Source: Acidimicrobiales bacterium
GTDB lineage: Bacteria > Actinomycetota > Acidimicrobiia > Acidimicrobiales > RAAP-2
NCBI GenBank assembly: GCA_025351385.1
Contig: JANXWA010000029.1
Location: 1 to 47,759 of the forward strand
Direction of reading: 5' to 3'
Length of the DNA: 47,759 bases
Position numbers and translations under genes: made by a program. Shown piece after piece: positions 39,278-47,615 of this stretch; position 1 is the first letter of the stretch, and the number at the start of each line of letters is the position of its first letter. The notes below the pieces were generated by a model. It made no database searches. It was not told the origin of the DNA and saw only the letters and a list, made by a program, of their open reading frames with translations.

Positions 39278-39805
39278 ATGGCAACCCCGTCGGTGAGTGG
39301 CGCCATTCTGGCCGCGACTTCCAAGGTCAGTGTCGGACCGATCATCCTGCTCGGCGCGGCCGTCGTCATCCTCGCGGCCCTGGCCTTCGCCTTCGTCACG
39401 ACGACTCGTCGCAAGAAGCCCCCCTCCGCGTGCGCGGAGCAGCAAGAGGCCCTCGAATCGGCCGAGCGGGCGCTGCGCTACTGGGAGGCGGCGGTGGCGC
39501 ACCTGCGCGTGGTCGACCTAGAGAGCGGCGCCCACCAGGGCTCGGACGCGACCGGCCCGGCGAGGGAGTTCAAGTACGGCCACACCGCCGACATGACCGG
39601 TGGGGAGTTCGCCGAGCTTCTGAAGCGCGCCGTCGACGGGCGCGACGGCGCCGTGCGGTACCGCGACCAGTGCCAGGTCGACCTCGTGAACTGCATTGGC
39701 AAGCCCGCGGTGGGACCTCACATCACGCCCTACGCCCACGAGCCCCTTCGCCCCACGTTCGACACTGACGCCACCGGCCCCCGCCGGTTCTCCGAGGACG
39801 GCTGA
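39278..39805 (+). CDS. single-pass membrane protein, unknown function
   Basis: A hypothetical protein of 175 residues. A short N-terminus precedes one transmembrane helix (SVGPIILLGAAVVILAALAFAFV, about 19-41) followed by basic RRKK, so the rest is probably cytoplasmic. That part begins with a helix rich in Glu/Ala (EQQEALESAERALRYWEAAVAHL). It contains four cysteines including DQCQVDLVNCIG. I recognise no domain. The start is the ATG behind GGAAGAGG; the overlapping GTG three bases upstream is less likely. It stands alone between the aldehyde dehydrogenase gene and the convergent por operon. Confidence 0.65.
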   Translation: MATPSVSGAILAATSKVSVGPIILLGAAVVILAALAFAFVTTTRRKKPPSACAEQQEALESAERALRYWEAAVAHLRVVDLESGAHQGSDATGPAREFKYGHTADMTGGEFAELLKRAVDGRDGAVRYRDQCQVDLVNCIGKPAVGPHITPYAHEPLRPTFDTDATGPRRFSEDG

Positions 39806-39806
39806 G

Positions 39807-39830
39807 GGTCCGTCGTCGCCGCGACGGATC
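39807..39830. terminator. weak hairpin between convergent genes
   Basis: A 7-bp perfect stem TCCGTCG/CGACGGA, extended by a G-T and a G-C pair, with loop TCGCCG. It lies between the membrane protein gene and the end of the por operon. No T-run follows. Confidence 0.4.
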
Positions 39831-39848
39831 GAATGGCTCGGCGGCGGA

Positions 39849-41483
39849 TCAGTGGTGCTCGGGCACCATGTCGATCGCGCCGCACGGGCACTCCTTGGCG
39901 CAGATGCCACAGCCCTTGCAGTAGTCGAGGTTGAACTCGTAGCGCAGTCCCGGGCCGAGCTTGATCACGGCGTTGTCCGGGCAGACCCCGAAACAGTTGT
40001 CGCACTCGAAGCAGTTGCCGCACGACATGCACCGGCGGGCCTCGAAGAGGGCGTCCTCGGCCGTGAGCCCCCCGACGACCTCGTCGAAGTTCGAGCGGCG
40101 CCGGATCGCCTCGAGGCGCGGCCGCAGCGTGCGCGGGGCGTCGGCGTAGTACCAGGAGTTGAGCCGCTCGACCGTGGCCGGAGCCCGCTCGGGGGCCGGT
40201 GCCACCGAGCGACCGTCGACCCACGCGTCGATCGCCGCGGCCGCGCGGGCGCCGTGACCGACGGCGGCCGTGACGGTCCGCTCGGCGGCGTTGCCTGAGG
40301 CGTCACCGCCGGCGAAGACTCCGGGCCGTCCGGTCATCTGATTGGCGTCGACGTTGATCACGCCGCCCGCCAGGTCGACGTCGCCCAGGTCGTCGAGTAG
40401 TCCGAGGTCGGTGTCCTGACCGAGCGCGAGGATCAGCGAGTCGACTTCGAGCTCCTCGAACTCGCCCGTCGACTCGGCCTTGCCCTCCGCGTTCAGGACC
40501 ATCTTCTCCAGCATCAGCCGACCGCCGTCGGCGCGGGTGACCGTCGAGAGCCAGCGCATCTGCACCCCCTCGGCCTGGGCGTCGAGGACCTCCTCGTCGT
40601 GGGCCGGCATCCGGTCACGGGTGCGCCGGTAGACCACGATGGTCTCGGTCGCCCCGAGTCGCTGGGCGGTGCGCGCCGCGTCCATCGCCGTGTCACCGCC
40701 GCCGTAGACGACGACGCGACGCCCAAGGACGGGGCCCTCGCCCTCCTCGAAGCCGTGCAGCATCGAGACGGCGTCGAGGACCTTGGCGGCGTCGCCCGAC
40801 GGGATCTCCGGGTTCTTGCCGCGCTGGGCGCCGATGCCAACGAAGGCGGCGTCGAAGTGGCCCGTGGCCATCGTCACGTCGACGTGCTCGACGGGGCTAT
40901 TGAGCACGAACGTCACGCCCATTCCGGCGATGCGCGCGACCTCGGCGTCGACGACGTCGCGCGGTAGGCGGTACTGCGGGATCCCGTAGCGCAGCATTCC
41001 CCCGGCCTGGGGGGCGGCCTCGTGGACCTCGACCTCGTGTCCGAGCAGCGCCAGGTGGTAGGCGGCCGACAGCCCGGCCGGACCGGACCCGACGACGAGC
41101 ACGCGCTTGCCGGTGGGCGGATGCTCGACCCGGACCGTCCAGCCCTCCTCGATCGCGCGGTCGCCGAGGAAGCGCTCGACGGCGTTGATGCCGACGGCCT
41201 CGTCGATCTGGACCCGGTTACAGGACGTCTCGCAGGGGTGAAAGCAGGCCCGGCCCATCACGGCCGGCAGCGGGTTCGCTCGCATCAACAGTCGCCACGC
41301 CGCCTCGTAGTTCCCCTCCTCGGCCTCGTAGAGCCAGCCCTGGATGTCCTCGTGGGCGGGGCAGGCCCCGTTGCACGGCGGGAGACGGTCGACGTAGACC
41401 GGCCGCTCGACGCGCCACGAGCCGGTCTTGTTAGCGAGGCTCGTGCCGACGCCCAGCGTGATGGCGAACGGCTTGGTGGTCAC
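39849..41483 (-). CDS. GltD-like NAD(P)H:ferredoxin-type oxidoreductase fused to PorD-like 2x[4Fe-4S] domain
   Basis: Electron-transfer subunit of 544 residues for the adjacent 2-oxoacid:ferredoxin oxidoreductase. An N-terminal Cys-rich domain (CNGACPAHEDIQGWL, CFHPCETSCNR) and the FAD (VVGSGPAGLSAAYHLALLG) and NAD(P) (VVYGGGDTAMDAAR) folds resemble the glutamate synthase small subunit. The C-terminus (about 470-544) has two ferredoxin-type clusters, CMSCGNCFECDNCFGVCP and CKGCGICAKECPCGA. The layout suggests direct transfer of electrons from oxoacid oxidation to NAD(P), or the reverse. It begins with a GTG overlapping the porB stop (GTGA) and ends the operon. Confidence 0.9.
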   Translation of the reverse strand: MTTKPFAITLGVGTSLANKTGSWRVERPVYVDRLPPCNGACPAHEDIQGWLYEAEEGNYEAAWRLLMRANPLPAVMGRACFHPCETSCNRVQIDEAVGINAVERFLGDRAIEEGWTVRVEHPPTGKRVLVVGSGPAGLSAAYHLALLGHEVEVHEAAPQAGGMLRYGIPQYRLPRDVVDAEVARIAGMGVTFVLNSPVEHVDVTMATGHFDAAFVGIGAQRGKNPEIPSGDAAKVLDAVSMLHGFEEGEGPVLGRRVVVYGGGDTAMDAARTAQRLGATETIVVYRRTRDRMPAHDEEVLDAQAEGVQMRWLSTVTRADGGRLMLEKMVLNAEGKAESTGEFEELEVDSLILALGQDTDLGLLDDLGDVDLAGGVINVDANQMTGRPGVFAGGDASGNAAERTVTAAVGHGARAAAAIDAWVDGRSVAPAPERAPATVERLNSWYYADAPRTLRPRLEAIRRRSNFDEVVGGLTAEDALFEARRCMSCGNCFECDNCFGVCPDNAVIKLGPGLRYEFNLDYCKGCGICAKECPCGAIDMVPEHH

Positions 41484-42496
41484 GAGGGCTCCTCGGTGAG
41501 TAGGGCGTAGCGCTCGATGTTGCGATTGGCGAGCGCCTGGAGGTGGGCCACGGTCTCGGCGTCCTTGACCTCACCGTTCTTGTCGAAGAGGTGGGCGAAG
41601 CGCTTCTGGAGCTTCAGGTACTCCTCGACCGGCGTGTGGCGGCGGATCGGCAGTGACGAGGTGACCTCGCCGTGCTCGGCCTCGAAGACCGGGAAGATCC
41701 CCGTCTCGTGGGCGAGGCGCGCGAGGCGGATCGTGTCGCTCGAGAGCGACCCCCAGCCGAGGGGGCACGGCACGAGGATGTGCAGGAACCGCGCGCCGTG
41801 GAAGGTCATGGCCTTTTCGACCTTGGACTCGAGGTCGAACAGGTCCGCGACGGTCGCGGTGGCGACGTAGGGGATCTCGTGGGCCATGGCGATCCTCGGC
41901 ATGTCCTTGCCCTGGCCAAAGACGTTGCCCGGGTGCGGACCGACGGCCTGGGTCGTGGCGGTGCGCGCCGCCGGCGGCGTGGCGCTCGAGCGCTGGACCC
42001 CGGTGTTCATGTAGCCCCCGTTGTCGTAGCAGATGTAGAGCACGTCGTCGTTGCGCTCGAACATCCCCGAGAGCGCGCCGAACCCGATGTCGGCCGTGCC
42101 GCCGTCACCGCCCTGGGCGACGACGCGCACGTCGCTACGGCCCTGAGCGCGCAGCCCCGCCGCGACGCCGGTGGCGACCGAGGAGGCGTTGGCGAAGAGC
42201 GAGTGCAGCCACGCGATGCGCCACGACGTCTCCGGGTACGGCGTCGAGAAGACCTCGAGACAGCCGGTCGCGTTCACCGCCACGAGTTGGCCGTGCGTGG
42301 CGCGCATCGCGGCGTCGAGCGCGTAGCGCGCTCCGAGCGCCTCGCCGCACCCGGCGCAGGCCCGGTGGCCCGAGGTCAGCGAGTTGGCCCGCTCGGGGTC
42401 GGACTGGGCGCTGCGCTGGTCGAGGGCGACCAGTCGGTTACCCACCGCGAAACTGCCGACCTGGTAAAAGCGCACGGGAGTGCGCTCACTGACCAT
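41480..42496 (-). CDS. porB: 2-oxoacid:ferredoxin oxidoreductase, beta (thiamine-PP) subunit
   Basis: TPP-binding subunit of 338 residues. TPP/Mg motif GGDGGTADIGFGAL and downstream YDNGGYMNTG match PorB. Proximal-cluster cysteines are CAGCGEALG, NATGCLEVFS and VPCPLGWGS. The first 40 residues are an extension before the usual start at SLTSGHRACAGCG. Pyruvate is the likeliest substrate from the TPATARTTT-like segment (here TPPAARTATTQAV), though related oxoacids cannot be excluded. It overlaps porA by one base. Confidence 0.92.
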   Translation of the reverse strand: MVSERTPVRFYQVGSFAVGNRLVALDQRSAQSDPERANSLTSGHRACAGCGEALGARYALDAAMRATHGQLVAVNATGCLEVFSTPYPETSWRIAWLHSLFANASSVATGVAAGLRAQGRSDVRVVAQGGDGGTADIGFGALSGMFERNDDVLYICYDNGGYMNTGVQRSSATPPAARTATTQAVGPHPGNVFGQGKDMPRIAMAHEIPYVATATVADLFDLESKVEKAMTFHGARFLHILVPCPLGWGSLSSDTIRLARLAHETGIFPVFEAEHGEVTSSLPIRRHTPVEEYLKLQKRFAHLFDKNGEVKDAETVAHLQALANRNIERYALLTEEPS

Positions 42497-43746
42497 CAGG
42501 CACGACCCGTCTGGGTCGCCAGGTCGCGCAATACGTTCTCGGCGGGCGGGCCGGAGCGCCGGCGCAGCGCCATTCGCTCAATCTCGGCCTCGACGAGTCC
42601 GGTGTTGAGGTCGCAGTAGACGGTGTCGGCGAGCCGGCCCTCGTGAGCCTCGACGAAGAGCTTGCGCAACGAGGCCGCCCACACCGGTCGTCCGCCGAGG
42701 CCGGCGACGACCGTGTGGATCGGCACCGTCTGGCCGGTGAAGGCCATTGCGATGTCGGTCGAGAGGATCCCGCCGTAGCCAATGGAGAAGGCCTTCTCCA
42801 CCACGACGATGCGCTGGGCCCCGGCGAGGGCCTCGCGGACCTGCTCGACGGGGAAGGGCCGGAAGCACGAGATGCCGAGCACCCCGACGCGCACTCCCTC
42901 CTCGCGCAGGTCGTCGGCGACGTCCTTGATTGTGCCGAGCACCGAACCCATGGCCACGACGACGACGTCGGCGTCCTCGATGCGGTAGGGGTGCAGCAGG
43001 CCGGTCGCGGGACGACCGAGGACCTCGGCGTTGCGCTCGGCCAGCTCGGGGATGACCTCGAGGGCGCGGTGCATGCGCACCTGGGCGAGGTAGCGGACCT
43101 CGGTGAAGGCTTCGGGACCGACCATGGCGCCGATCGAGACGGGGTCGTCGGGGTCGAGCACCTGGCGGGGCTCGAAGGGCGGCACCAACTGGTCGACCTG
43201 CTCGGGCTCGGGCATGTCGACGCGCTCGATGGAGTGAGTGAGGATGAATCCGTCGACGCAGACCATCACCGGCACCGAGAGCTCCTCGGCGAGGGCGAAG
43301 GCGAGGATGTGCAGGTCGACGGCCTCCTGGTTGGTCTCGGCGAAGAGCTGCACCCAACCAGAGTCGCGCACCGCCATCGCGTCGGTGTGGTCGTTCCAGA
43401 TGTTGATCGGCGCGCCGATCGCGCGGTTGGCGAGGGTCATGACCACGGGCAGTCCGAGGCCGGCCGCGTTGTAGACGGCCTCGATCATGTAGAGGAGCCC
43501 CTGGCTCGACGTCGCGGTGAAGGCCCGTGCGCCCACGGCCGACGCGCCGATGGCGACCGACATCGCGGCCATCTCGGAGTCGACGTTGATGTACTCGCAG
43601 TGCTCGAGCTCGCCCTTCTTCACCATCGCGCCCAGGGCCTCGATGATATGGGTCTGGGGCGAGATCGGGTAGGCGCACACGACCCCCGGACGGCACATCG
43701 CCACCGTCTGGGCGATCGCCTGAGATCCCTCAATCTGACGCTGCAT
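42496..43746 (-). CDS. porA: 2-oxoacid:ferredoxin oxidoreductase, alpha subunit
   Basis: Core subunit of 416 residues: the N-terminal domain I has AYPISPQTHIIEALG, DSEMAAMSVAIGASAVGARAFTATSSQGL and NRAIGAPINIWNDHTDAMAVRDSGW; domain II starts near DADVVVVAMGSVLGTIKDV. Glu in DSEM activates TPP. The IWNDHTD signature is typical for pyruvate-type enzymes. It overlaps porG by 17 nt and porB by 1 nt. Confidence 0.94.
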   Translation of the reverse strand: MQRQIEGSQAIAQTVAMCRPGVVCAYPISPQTHIIEALGAMVKKGELEHCEYINVDSEMAAMSVAIGASAVGARAFTATSSQGLLYMIEAVYNAAGLGLPVVMTLANRAIGAPINIWNDHTDAMAVRDSGWVQLFAETNQEAVDLHILAFALAEELSVPVMVCVDGFILTHSIERVDMPEPEQVDQLVPPFEPRQVLDPDDPVSIGAMVGPEAFTEVRYLAQVRMHRALEVIPELAERNAEVLGRPATGLLHPYRIEDADVVVVAMGSVLGTIKDVADDLREEGVRVGVLGISCFRPFPVEQVREALAGAQRIVVVEKAFSIGYGGILSTDIAMAFTGQTVPIHTVVAGLGGRPVWAASLRKLFVEAHEGRLADTVYCDLNTGLVEAEIERMALRRRSGPPAENVLRDLATQTGRA

Positions 43747-44395
43747 GGTGGAACTCCTCGGTCTCGTGGCGCACGTACTCGTAGGCGGCGGTCGCGGCCG
43801 CGACGTTCGCTTCGCCCAGGGCGCCGGCGAAGCGGTGGCGGAAGGCCTGACAGACCGCCTCGAGCGTGACGACGCCCGTCATGGCGGCGAAGCCGCCCAG
43901 CAGGGCAGAGTTCGGTGTCGTGCGCCCGAGGTGCTCCCGGGCGATCTCGGTGGCGGGGACGGTGAGGAGCCGTTCGCGGCGAAAGGGGGCCAACTGATCG
44001 GCGAGGCCCTGCTCGTCGAAGCTCTCGACGCTATTGAGTAGCACGTAGCCGTCGGGCCGAAGGCCGCCGAACAGGTTGACTTGCCCCAAAAGCGTCGGGT
44101 CCTGGATGATGACGACGTCAGGCTGGCTGACGGGCTCGCGCGTGCGGATGACGTGACGCCCGATGCGACAGTACGCCTCGACGGGCGCGCCCATCCGTTC
44201 GGAGCCGAAGCTCGGGAAGGCCTGGGCGTAGAGTCCGTCCTCGAAGGCCGCGACCGACAGTAGTTCGGCACCTGTCACCGTCCCCTGTCCGCCCCGTCCG
44301 TGCAGACGCAGCTGGCAGTGGACCCCGTGCGAGCTGACAACGTGGCCGTCACCGGTCCCGGTGGACAGCTCCCCCTTCTCGACCTTGGCGTTCAT
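43730..44395 (-). CDS. porG: 2-oxoacid:ferredoxin oxidoreductase, gamma subunit
   Basis: Gamma subunit of 221 residues: LRLHGRGGQGTVTGAELLSVAA at about 30-51 and FGSERMGAPVEAYCRI are signature blocks, with PNSALLGGFAAMTGVV later. The N-terminal 28 residues are an unusual polar leader (NAKVEKGELSTGTGDG) before the usual start. First gene of the por operon. The start is an ATG with no close Shine-Dalgarno. The 193-bp divergent region upstream, with repeated CTACG/CGTAG half-sites, is shared with the PadR gene. Confidence 0.92.
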   Translation of the reverse strand: MNAKVEKGELSTGTGDGHVVSSHGVHCQLRLHGRGGQGTVTGAELLSVAAFEDGLYAQAFPSFGSERMGAPVEAYCRIGRHVIRTREPVSQPDVVIIQDPTLLGQVNLFGGLRPDGYVLLNSVESFDEQGLADQLAPFRRERLLTVPATEIAREHLGRTTPNSALLGGFAAMTGVVTLEAVCQAFRHRFAGALGEANVAAATAAYEYVRHETEEFHHAASD

Positions 44396-44457
44396 CGATC
44401 CGTTGCCCCGCTCCTACCCATCCGAAAGTTCACTAATCACTTCCGTTGCCGTACCCA

Positions 44458-44588
44458 ACCTACGTAGGGTGACGATGTGCCTGACAGGGCCAAAGGTCAC
44501 AGGGGGTCTGGAAGCGAGTCGAGCCGCGACCCGCGCCGGTGGGCGACACTACGGTGCACTACTACGCATCACGTAGTACTATTCTCCC
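44458..44588. promoter_or_regulatory. divergent por/padR control region with CTACG repeats
   Basis: The perfect palindrome CCTACGTAGG (44458-44467) and the inverted repeat ACTACG-CATCA-CGTAGT (44561-44577) share CTACG half-sites; a further CTACG is at 44549-44553. TACTAT (44577-44582) is a -10-like box exactly 6 nt before the padR GTG and overlaps the second inverted repeat, so a protein bound there would block the padR promoter. The obvious candidate is PadR itself. No ribosome-binding site precedes the GTG. Confidence 0.5.
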
Positions 44589-44927
44589 GTGACCCGATCC
44601 TCGAAGACCGACGGCTTGCGCCGGATGAACGACCCGCCGCTCCTGATCCTGACCAGCCTCGCCGACGGCCCCAAGCACGGCCACGCGCTCGCGAAGGACG
44701 TCGCCTCGTTCGCCGGCGTCGTACTCGGTCCCGGCGCCCTCTATGGCGCGATCACCCGCCTGGAAGAGCGCGGCCTCATCGAGCCGCTCGAGGGTGAGGA
44801 CCGCCGCCGCCCCTACCGCATCACCGGCACCGGAGAGACGGCGCTTTCCGAGGCCCTCGCCGACATGCGCCGGATCGCCGATGTCGGCGCGTCGAGGTTG
44901 AAGCTCGCCACGAGGGCCGTCGCGTGA
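44589..44927 (+). CDS. PadR-family transcriptional regulator
   Basis: Winged-helix regulator of 112 residues: LLILTSLADGPKHGHALAKDV, LGPGALYGAITRLEERGLIEPLEGEDRRRPYRITGTGETAL (about 47-88) is the family core. PadR proteins typically repress their own promoter and a neighbouring transporter or detoxification gene. The start is a GTG placed 6 nt after a TACTAT box, consistent with a leaderless transcript. It overlaps the downstream membrane-protein gene by 4 nt (GTGA), the usual PadR-partner arrangement. Confidence 0.9.
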   Translation: MTRSSKTDGLRRMNDPPLLILTSLADGPKHGHALAKDVASFAGVVLGPGALYGAITRLEERGLIEPLEGEDRRRPYRITGTGETALSEALADMRRIADVGASRLKLATRAVA

Positions 44928-45865
44928 GTCGTCGGCCCTCCGATCTCACCGGACTGCTGGCGTGGTATCCGCCCGCGTGGCGTGGACGCTACGGCGACGA
45001 GTTCGTTGCGCTGATGGAGGACGAACTGAACGGACGCCGCCCGACCATCCGGTGGCGGGCGTCGGTCGCCTGGTCGGGCCTGCGCGAGCGCGGTCACGAG
45101 GCCGGGCTCGTCGGCGACCAGTTGACACCATCTCGCCAGGTCCGAGCCGGGTCGCTCCTCGTGCTCTGCTCGTGGACGGCCTTCACTCTCGCCGGGGCCA
45201 GCTACGCCAAGCTCTCCGAGCATTTCGCCCGGTCCATGCCGGCGGGCACGCGGACCCTCGCCCAGGGCGCCTTCGACGCGGTGGTGTTGCTGGCCTTCGC
45301 CGGCGCCGCCGTCGTGGCGCTGGGCACGATCGTCGCACTCCCCTCGTTCGTGCGATTCGTGAGAGCAGGAGGCTGGCGTACGATGGGTCGACCCGTCGCC
45401 GTCGCGACGCTCCTGACGGCGTTCGTTGGGGCCCTGGCGATTCCCTTCGTTCTCTGGGCTCACCACCTCACGTCGTGGCAACGCAGCGGCGCCAACGGCG
45501 CCTATGCGAGCGCCTTCGTCGGACTCGCCGTGCTCATCGGCGCGGTCCTCGCACAGTGGACCGCCGTCGGCGTCACGGCGGCGCGGCGGATCGACCTCTC
45601 GCGACGCCTGCTGCGCGTTGAGGCGTCGCTCGCCACCACGCTGGCGGCGTTGATGGTCGCCATCGCCGGCTCCACGGCGATCTGGTGGGGAGCAATCGGC
45701 CGCGACGCTCCGTGGTTCCTCCAGGGCACGGCGACGGGGACCTCAGGCTCTCCCTTCACCGTGAACATCGTCCTCACGATGGCCTTGATGGTCGTCGCAG
45801 CCTCCACTGCCCTGTACGGCGTCTCGCGCATCACTCGTTCGTGGCGCGCCCTATCGGAAGCGTGA
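44924..45865 (+). CDS. PadR-associated integral membrane protein
   Basis: Hypothetical protein of 313 residues. The cytoplasmic N-terminus (about 1-75) has LLAWYPPAWRGRYGDEFVALMEDEL, a motif common in membrane proteins encoded beside PadR regulators. About six hydrophobic helices follow (around 77-97, 118-140, 153-176, 194-213, 230-253 and 275-298). No catalytic motif. GTG start overlapping the PadR stop. It probably functions in membrane stress or efflux under PadR control, judged by context only. Confidence 0.75.
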   Translation: MSRRPSDLTGLLAWYPPAWRGRYGDEFVALMEDELNGRRPTIRWRASVAWSGLRERGHEAGLVGDQLTPSRQVRAGSLLVLCSWTAFTLAGASYAKLSEHFARSMPAGTRTLAQGAFDAVVLLAFAGAAVVALGTIVALPSFVRFVRAGGWRTMGRPVAVATLLTAFVGALAIPFVLWAHHLTSWQRSGANGAYASAFVGLAVLIGAVLAQWTAVGVTAARRIDLSRRLLRVEASLATTLAALMVAIAGSTAIWWGAIGRDAPWFLQGTATGTSGSPFTVNIVLTMALMVVAASTALYGVSRITRSWRALSEA

Positions 45866-45943
45866 GACCGAAGATCGTGATCGGCTCGACGGGGCCGACG
45901 ACCTTCTGACTAGCGAGGCGAAGGAAAATGATGAAGCGTCCCT

Positions 45944-46515
45944 CTAGGATTCCGCCCATTGACGGATGATTTTCATCATCTCGAAGGTGAACGCGGGTAG
46001 GTCAGGGGGCCATCGAGAGCTTACGAGATTGCCGTCCACGACAACGGCCTGGTCAATCCACATACCGCCGGCCTTGACGACATCTTCCGGCACACCGTCG
46101 TGCCAATAGGAAGTCAGACGCTTTCCCTCGATGACATTGGCCGATGCCAAGAGCCAAGGACCATGGCAGATCGTCGCAATCGGCTTCCCCTTCGTGGAGA
46201 ACGATCGCACGATCGCTTGGCGAACTCGTTGCGGCGAACCACCGAGGGCGCGCCATCGGGCGCGCCGCCCGGAACCAGCACGGCATCGTAGTGGTCTGGA
46301 TCAACGCTTTCAATGGTCAGGTCAGGGAGAATCCGATAGCCATTCTCACCTTCGATTTCGTCCATCGTTGGAGCGGCGATATCGACTCTCGCGCCTTCGT
46401 CCAAGAGACGAAAGTACGGGGCCAGCAGCTCCAAGTCCTCGAACTTGTCGGCGGTGATGACCAGAACTCGCACATTCAACTTTCCGCCGCCGCTTTGCAC
46501 ACGTTCAATCCTCAT
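45944..46515 (-). pseudogene. DJ-1/PfpI-family protein gene interrupted by a frameshift
   Basis: Two minus-strand frames together encode one complete PfpI-type protein of roughly 190 residues. The first (from 46515) gives VRVLVITADKFEDLELLAPYF, MDEIEGENGYRILPDL and VLVPGGAPDGAPSVVRRNEFAK. The continuation in another frame gives FSTKGKPIATICHGPWLLAS, with the nucleophile Cys in ICHGPW, then LTSYWHDGVPEDVVKAGGMW and VVVDGNLVSSRWPPDLPAF. Homology jumps frames at about 46207-46216, around the AAGCGATCGTGCGATCG segment, as if one base were missing. This is either a real pseudogene or a sequencing error. PfpI relatives act as glyoxalase/deglycase- or protease-like stress proteins. The start may be the ATG at 46515 or a GTG about 13 codons inside, behind GGAAAG. 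Confidence 0.8.
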
Positions 46516-46629
46516 GTTGCGAACCCCGTCTCCAGTGATTTTCGGCCCTTTGACATCATTTCACCCTTGGATCCACTTTGCTCAGCTCGTCGTCCGACCT
46601 CACACTTGCGCGAAAGTGCTCAGCCTTGG

Positions 46630-46860
46630 TCAGTCGAATCGAACCGGTGACCAGTCATTGCATAAGTGTGCGTAGACGCCTCCGCGGGTGCCGCATTCAA
46701 TCACGAGGGCCGATGCGGGCATCCGACCAAGAAGTGACGAAGGACAACCATTGGGCCCACTCGAGGTTGCCGCAACGTCTGCCGCCGTGACGCCAAGAAC
46801 TCCCAGGACGACGGGCGAGAGACCCATGGCGCCGATCCAACCACCTCGCGTTCGACTCAT
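46630..46860 (-). CDS. possible small secreted protein (76 aa)
   Basis: Begins MSRTRGGW with GAAGGGA upstream of the ATG, then a hydrophobic stretch (MGLSPVVLGVLGVTAADVAA) that could be a signal peptide. The remaining 45 residues have three cysteines (GCPSS, IECGT, HLCND). No family recognised. Codon pattern is less GC-biased than in the rest of the window. The flanking stretches 46516-46629 and 46861-47092 show no supportable gene; a hydrophobic FIGGVLAFRSKISPPAIL frame near 47000 lacks a credible start. Confidence 0.35.
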   Translation of the reverse strand: MSRTRGGWIGAMGLSPVVLGVLGVTAADVAATSSGPNGCPSSLLGRMPASALVIECGTRGGVYAHLCNDWSPVRFD

Positions 46861-47092
46861 TGAGTCCCTTCGATTCAGGGAAACGTCTCTGACCAATCAT
46901 TGGCTGAACGGTGGTGAACAGACGCGCCGATGACGGTCGCCATTCAGCGCGCATCGCCTTAAGTATCGCGGGCGGACTGATCTTGCTTCTGAATGCGAGG
47001 ACGCCGCCGATGAACAACCATGACGCGAGGTTGCGTAGAGCTATAAGCGAAGGTAGGACTCTGCTGACGTCTCAATGCCAAACTTGGCGCGC

Positions 47093-47401
47093 TCAGCTCT
47101 GGGCGACCCGCGTCCCATTGACCTTGGAGGACGGGAGAATGCCGGCCTTTGACGTGCCGGTCATCGTGTCGCCGTCCACGGTGACGTCGAACTTCAGAGT
47201 GAGGCGCATCGGCGTCGTCACCGCCTGCGTCCAGGTCAGCCGATTGCCCTCGGCAACTGCGTCGTTGAAGTCCACGGACTCCGCGTCGGACCGCGCGATC
47301 CCCGTGATAGCTCCGTCCGATTCGGCGATCTCGAAGACCACTGCCATCTTGCCAATGGCAGTGTCGAGAGTCACGTCCCAGGTTCCCGCGAAAGTTGTCA
47401 T
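47093..47401 (-). CDS. small beta-rich hypothetical protein (102 aa)
   Basis: The whole length alternates polar and hydrophobic residues as short strands: AGTWDVTLDTAIGKMAVVFEI, GAITGIARS, NRLTWTQAVTTPMRLTLKFDVTVDGDTMTG and the end KVNGTRV. This recurring GxW...TP...G...W...PM.LTL...GDTxxG pattern belongs to a small beta-barrel/lipocalin-like family common in actinobacteria, without assigned function as far as I know. AAAGGA lies upstream of the ATG. Intact and probably expressed alone. The 214 bp upstream (47402-47615) contain only weak frames. Confidence 0.6.
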   Translation of the reverse strand: MTTFAGTWDVTLDTAIGKMAVVFEIAESDGAITGIARSDAESVDFNDAVAEGNRLTWTQAVTTPMRLTLKFDVTVDGDTMTGTSKAGILPSSKVNGTRVAQS

Positions 47402-47615
47402 GGTGATGGTTGTCCTTTGGAGTTTGGATGGGAATCTTCACGATGTCTCCGCAACAAGGCGGAATCCATCGCTCCACAGTAACGTTCAGCCAGTGCGGAC
47501 ATGGTCACCCTGCAAGGCCAGGTTTCAGTCGTTGCCGTGGCTAGGGACCGTAGTGACTTCTTCCGTAACACTGACCTTCCCCCCACTTGCCGGACACCTC
47601 ATATAGGAGGTAGAG

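Noticed and set aside
42643-43869. 408-codon plus-strand frame opposite porA/porG
   Set aside because: Antisense artefact; por genes on the other strand are complete and overlapping.
46911-47606. 231-codon plus-strand frame near the right end
   Set aside because: Runs antisense to the 102-residue beta-rich protein, which has a better ribosome-binding site and a family-like pattern; the plus-strand translation has no domain.
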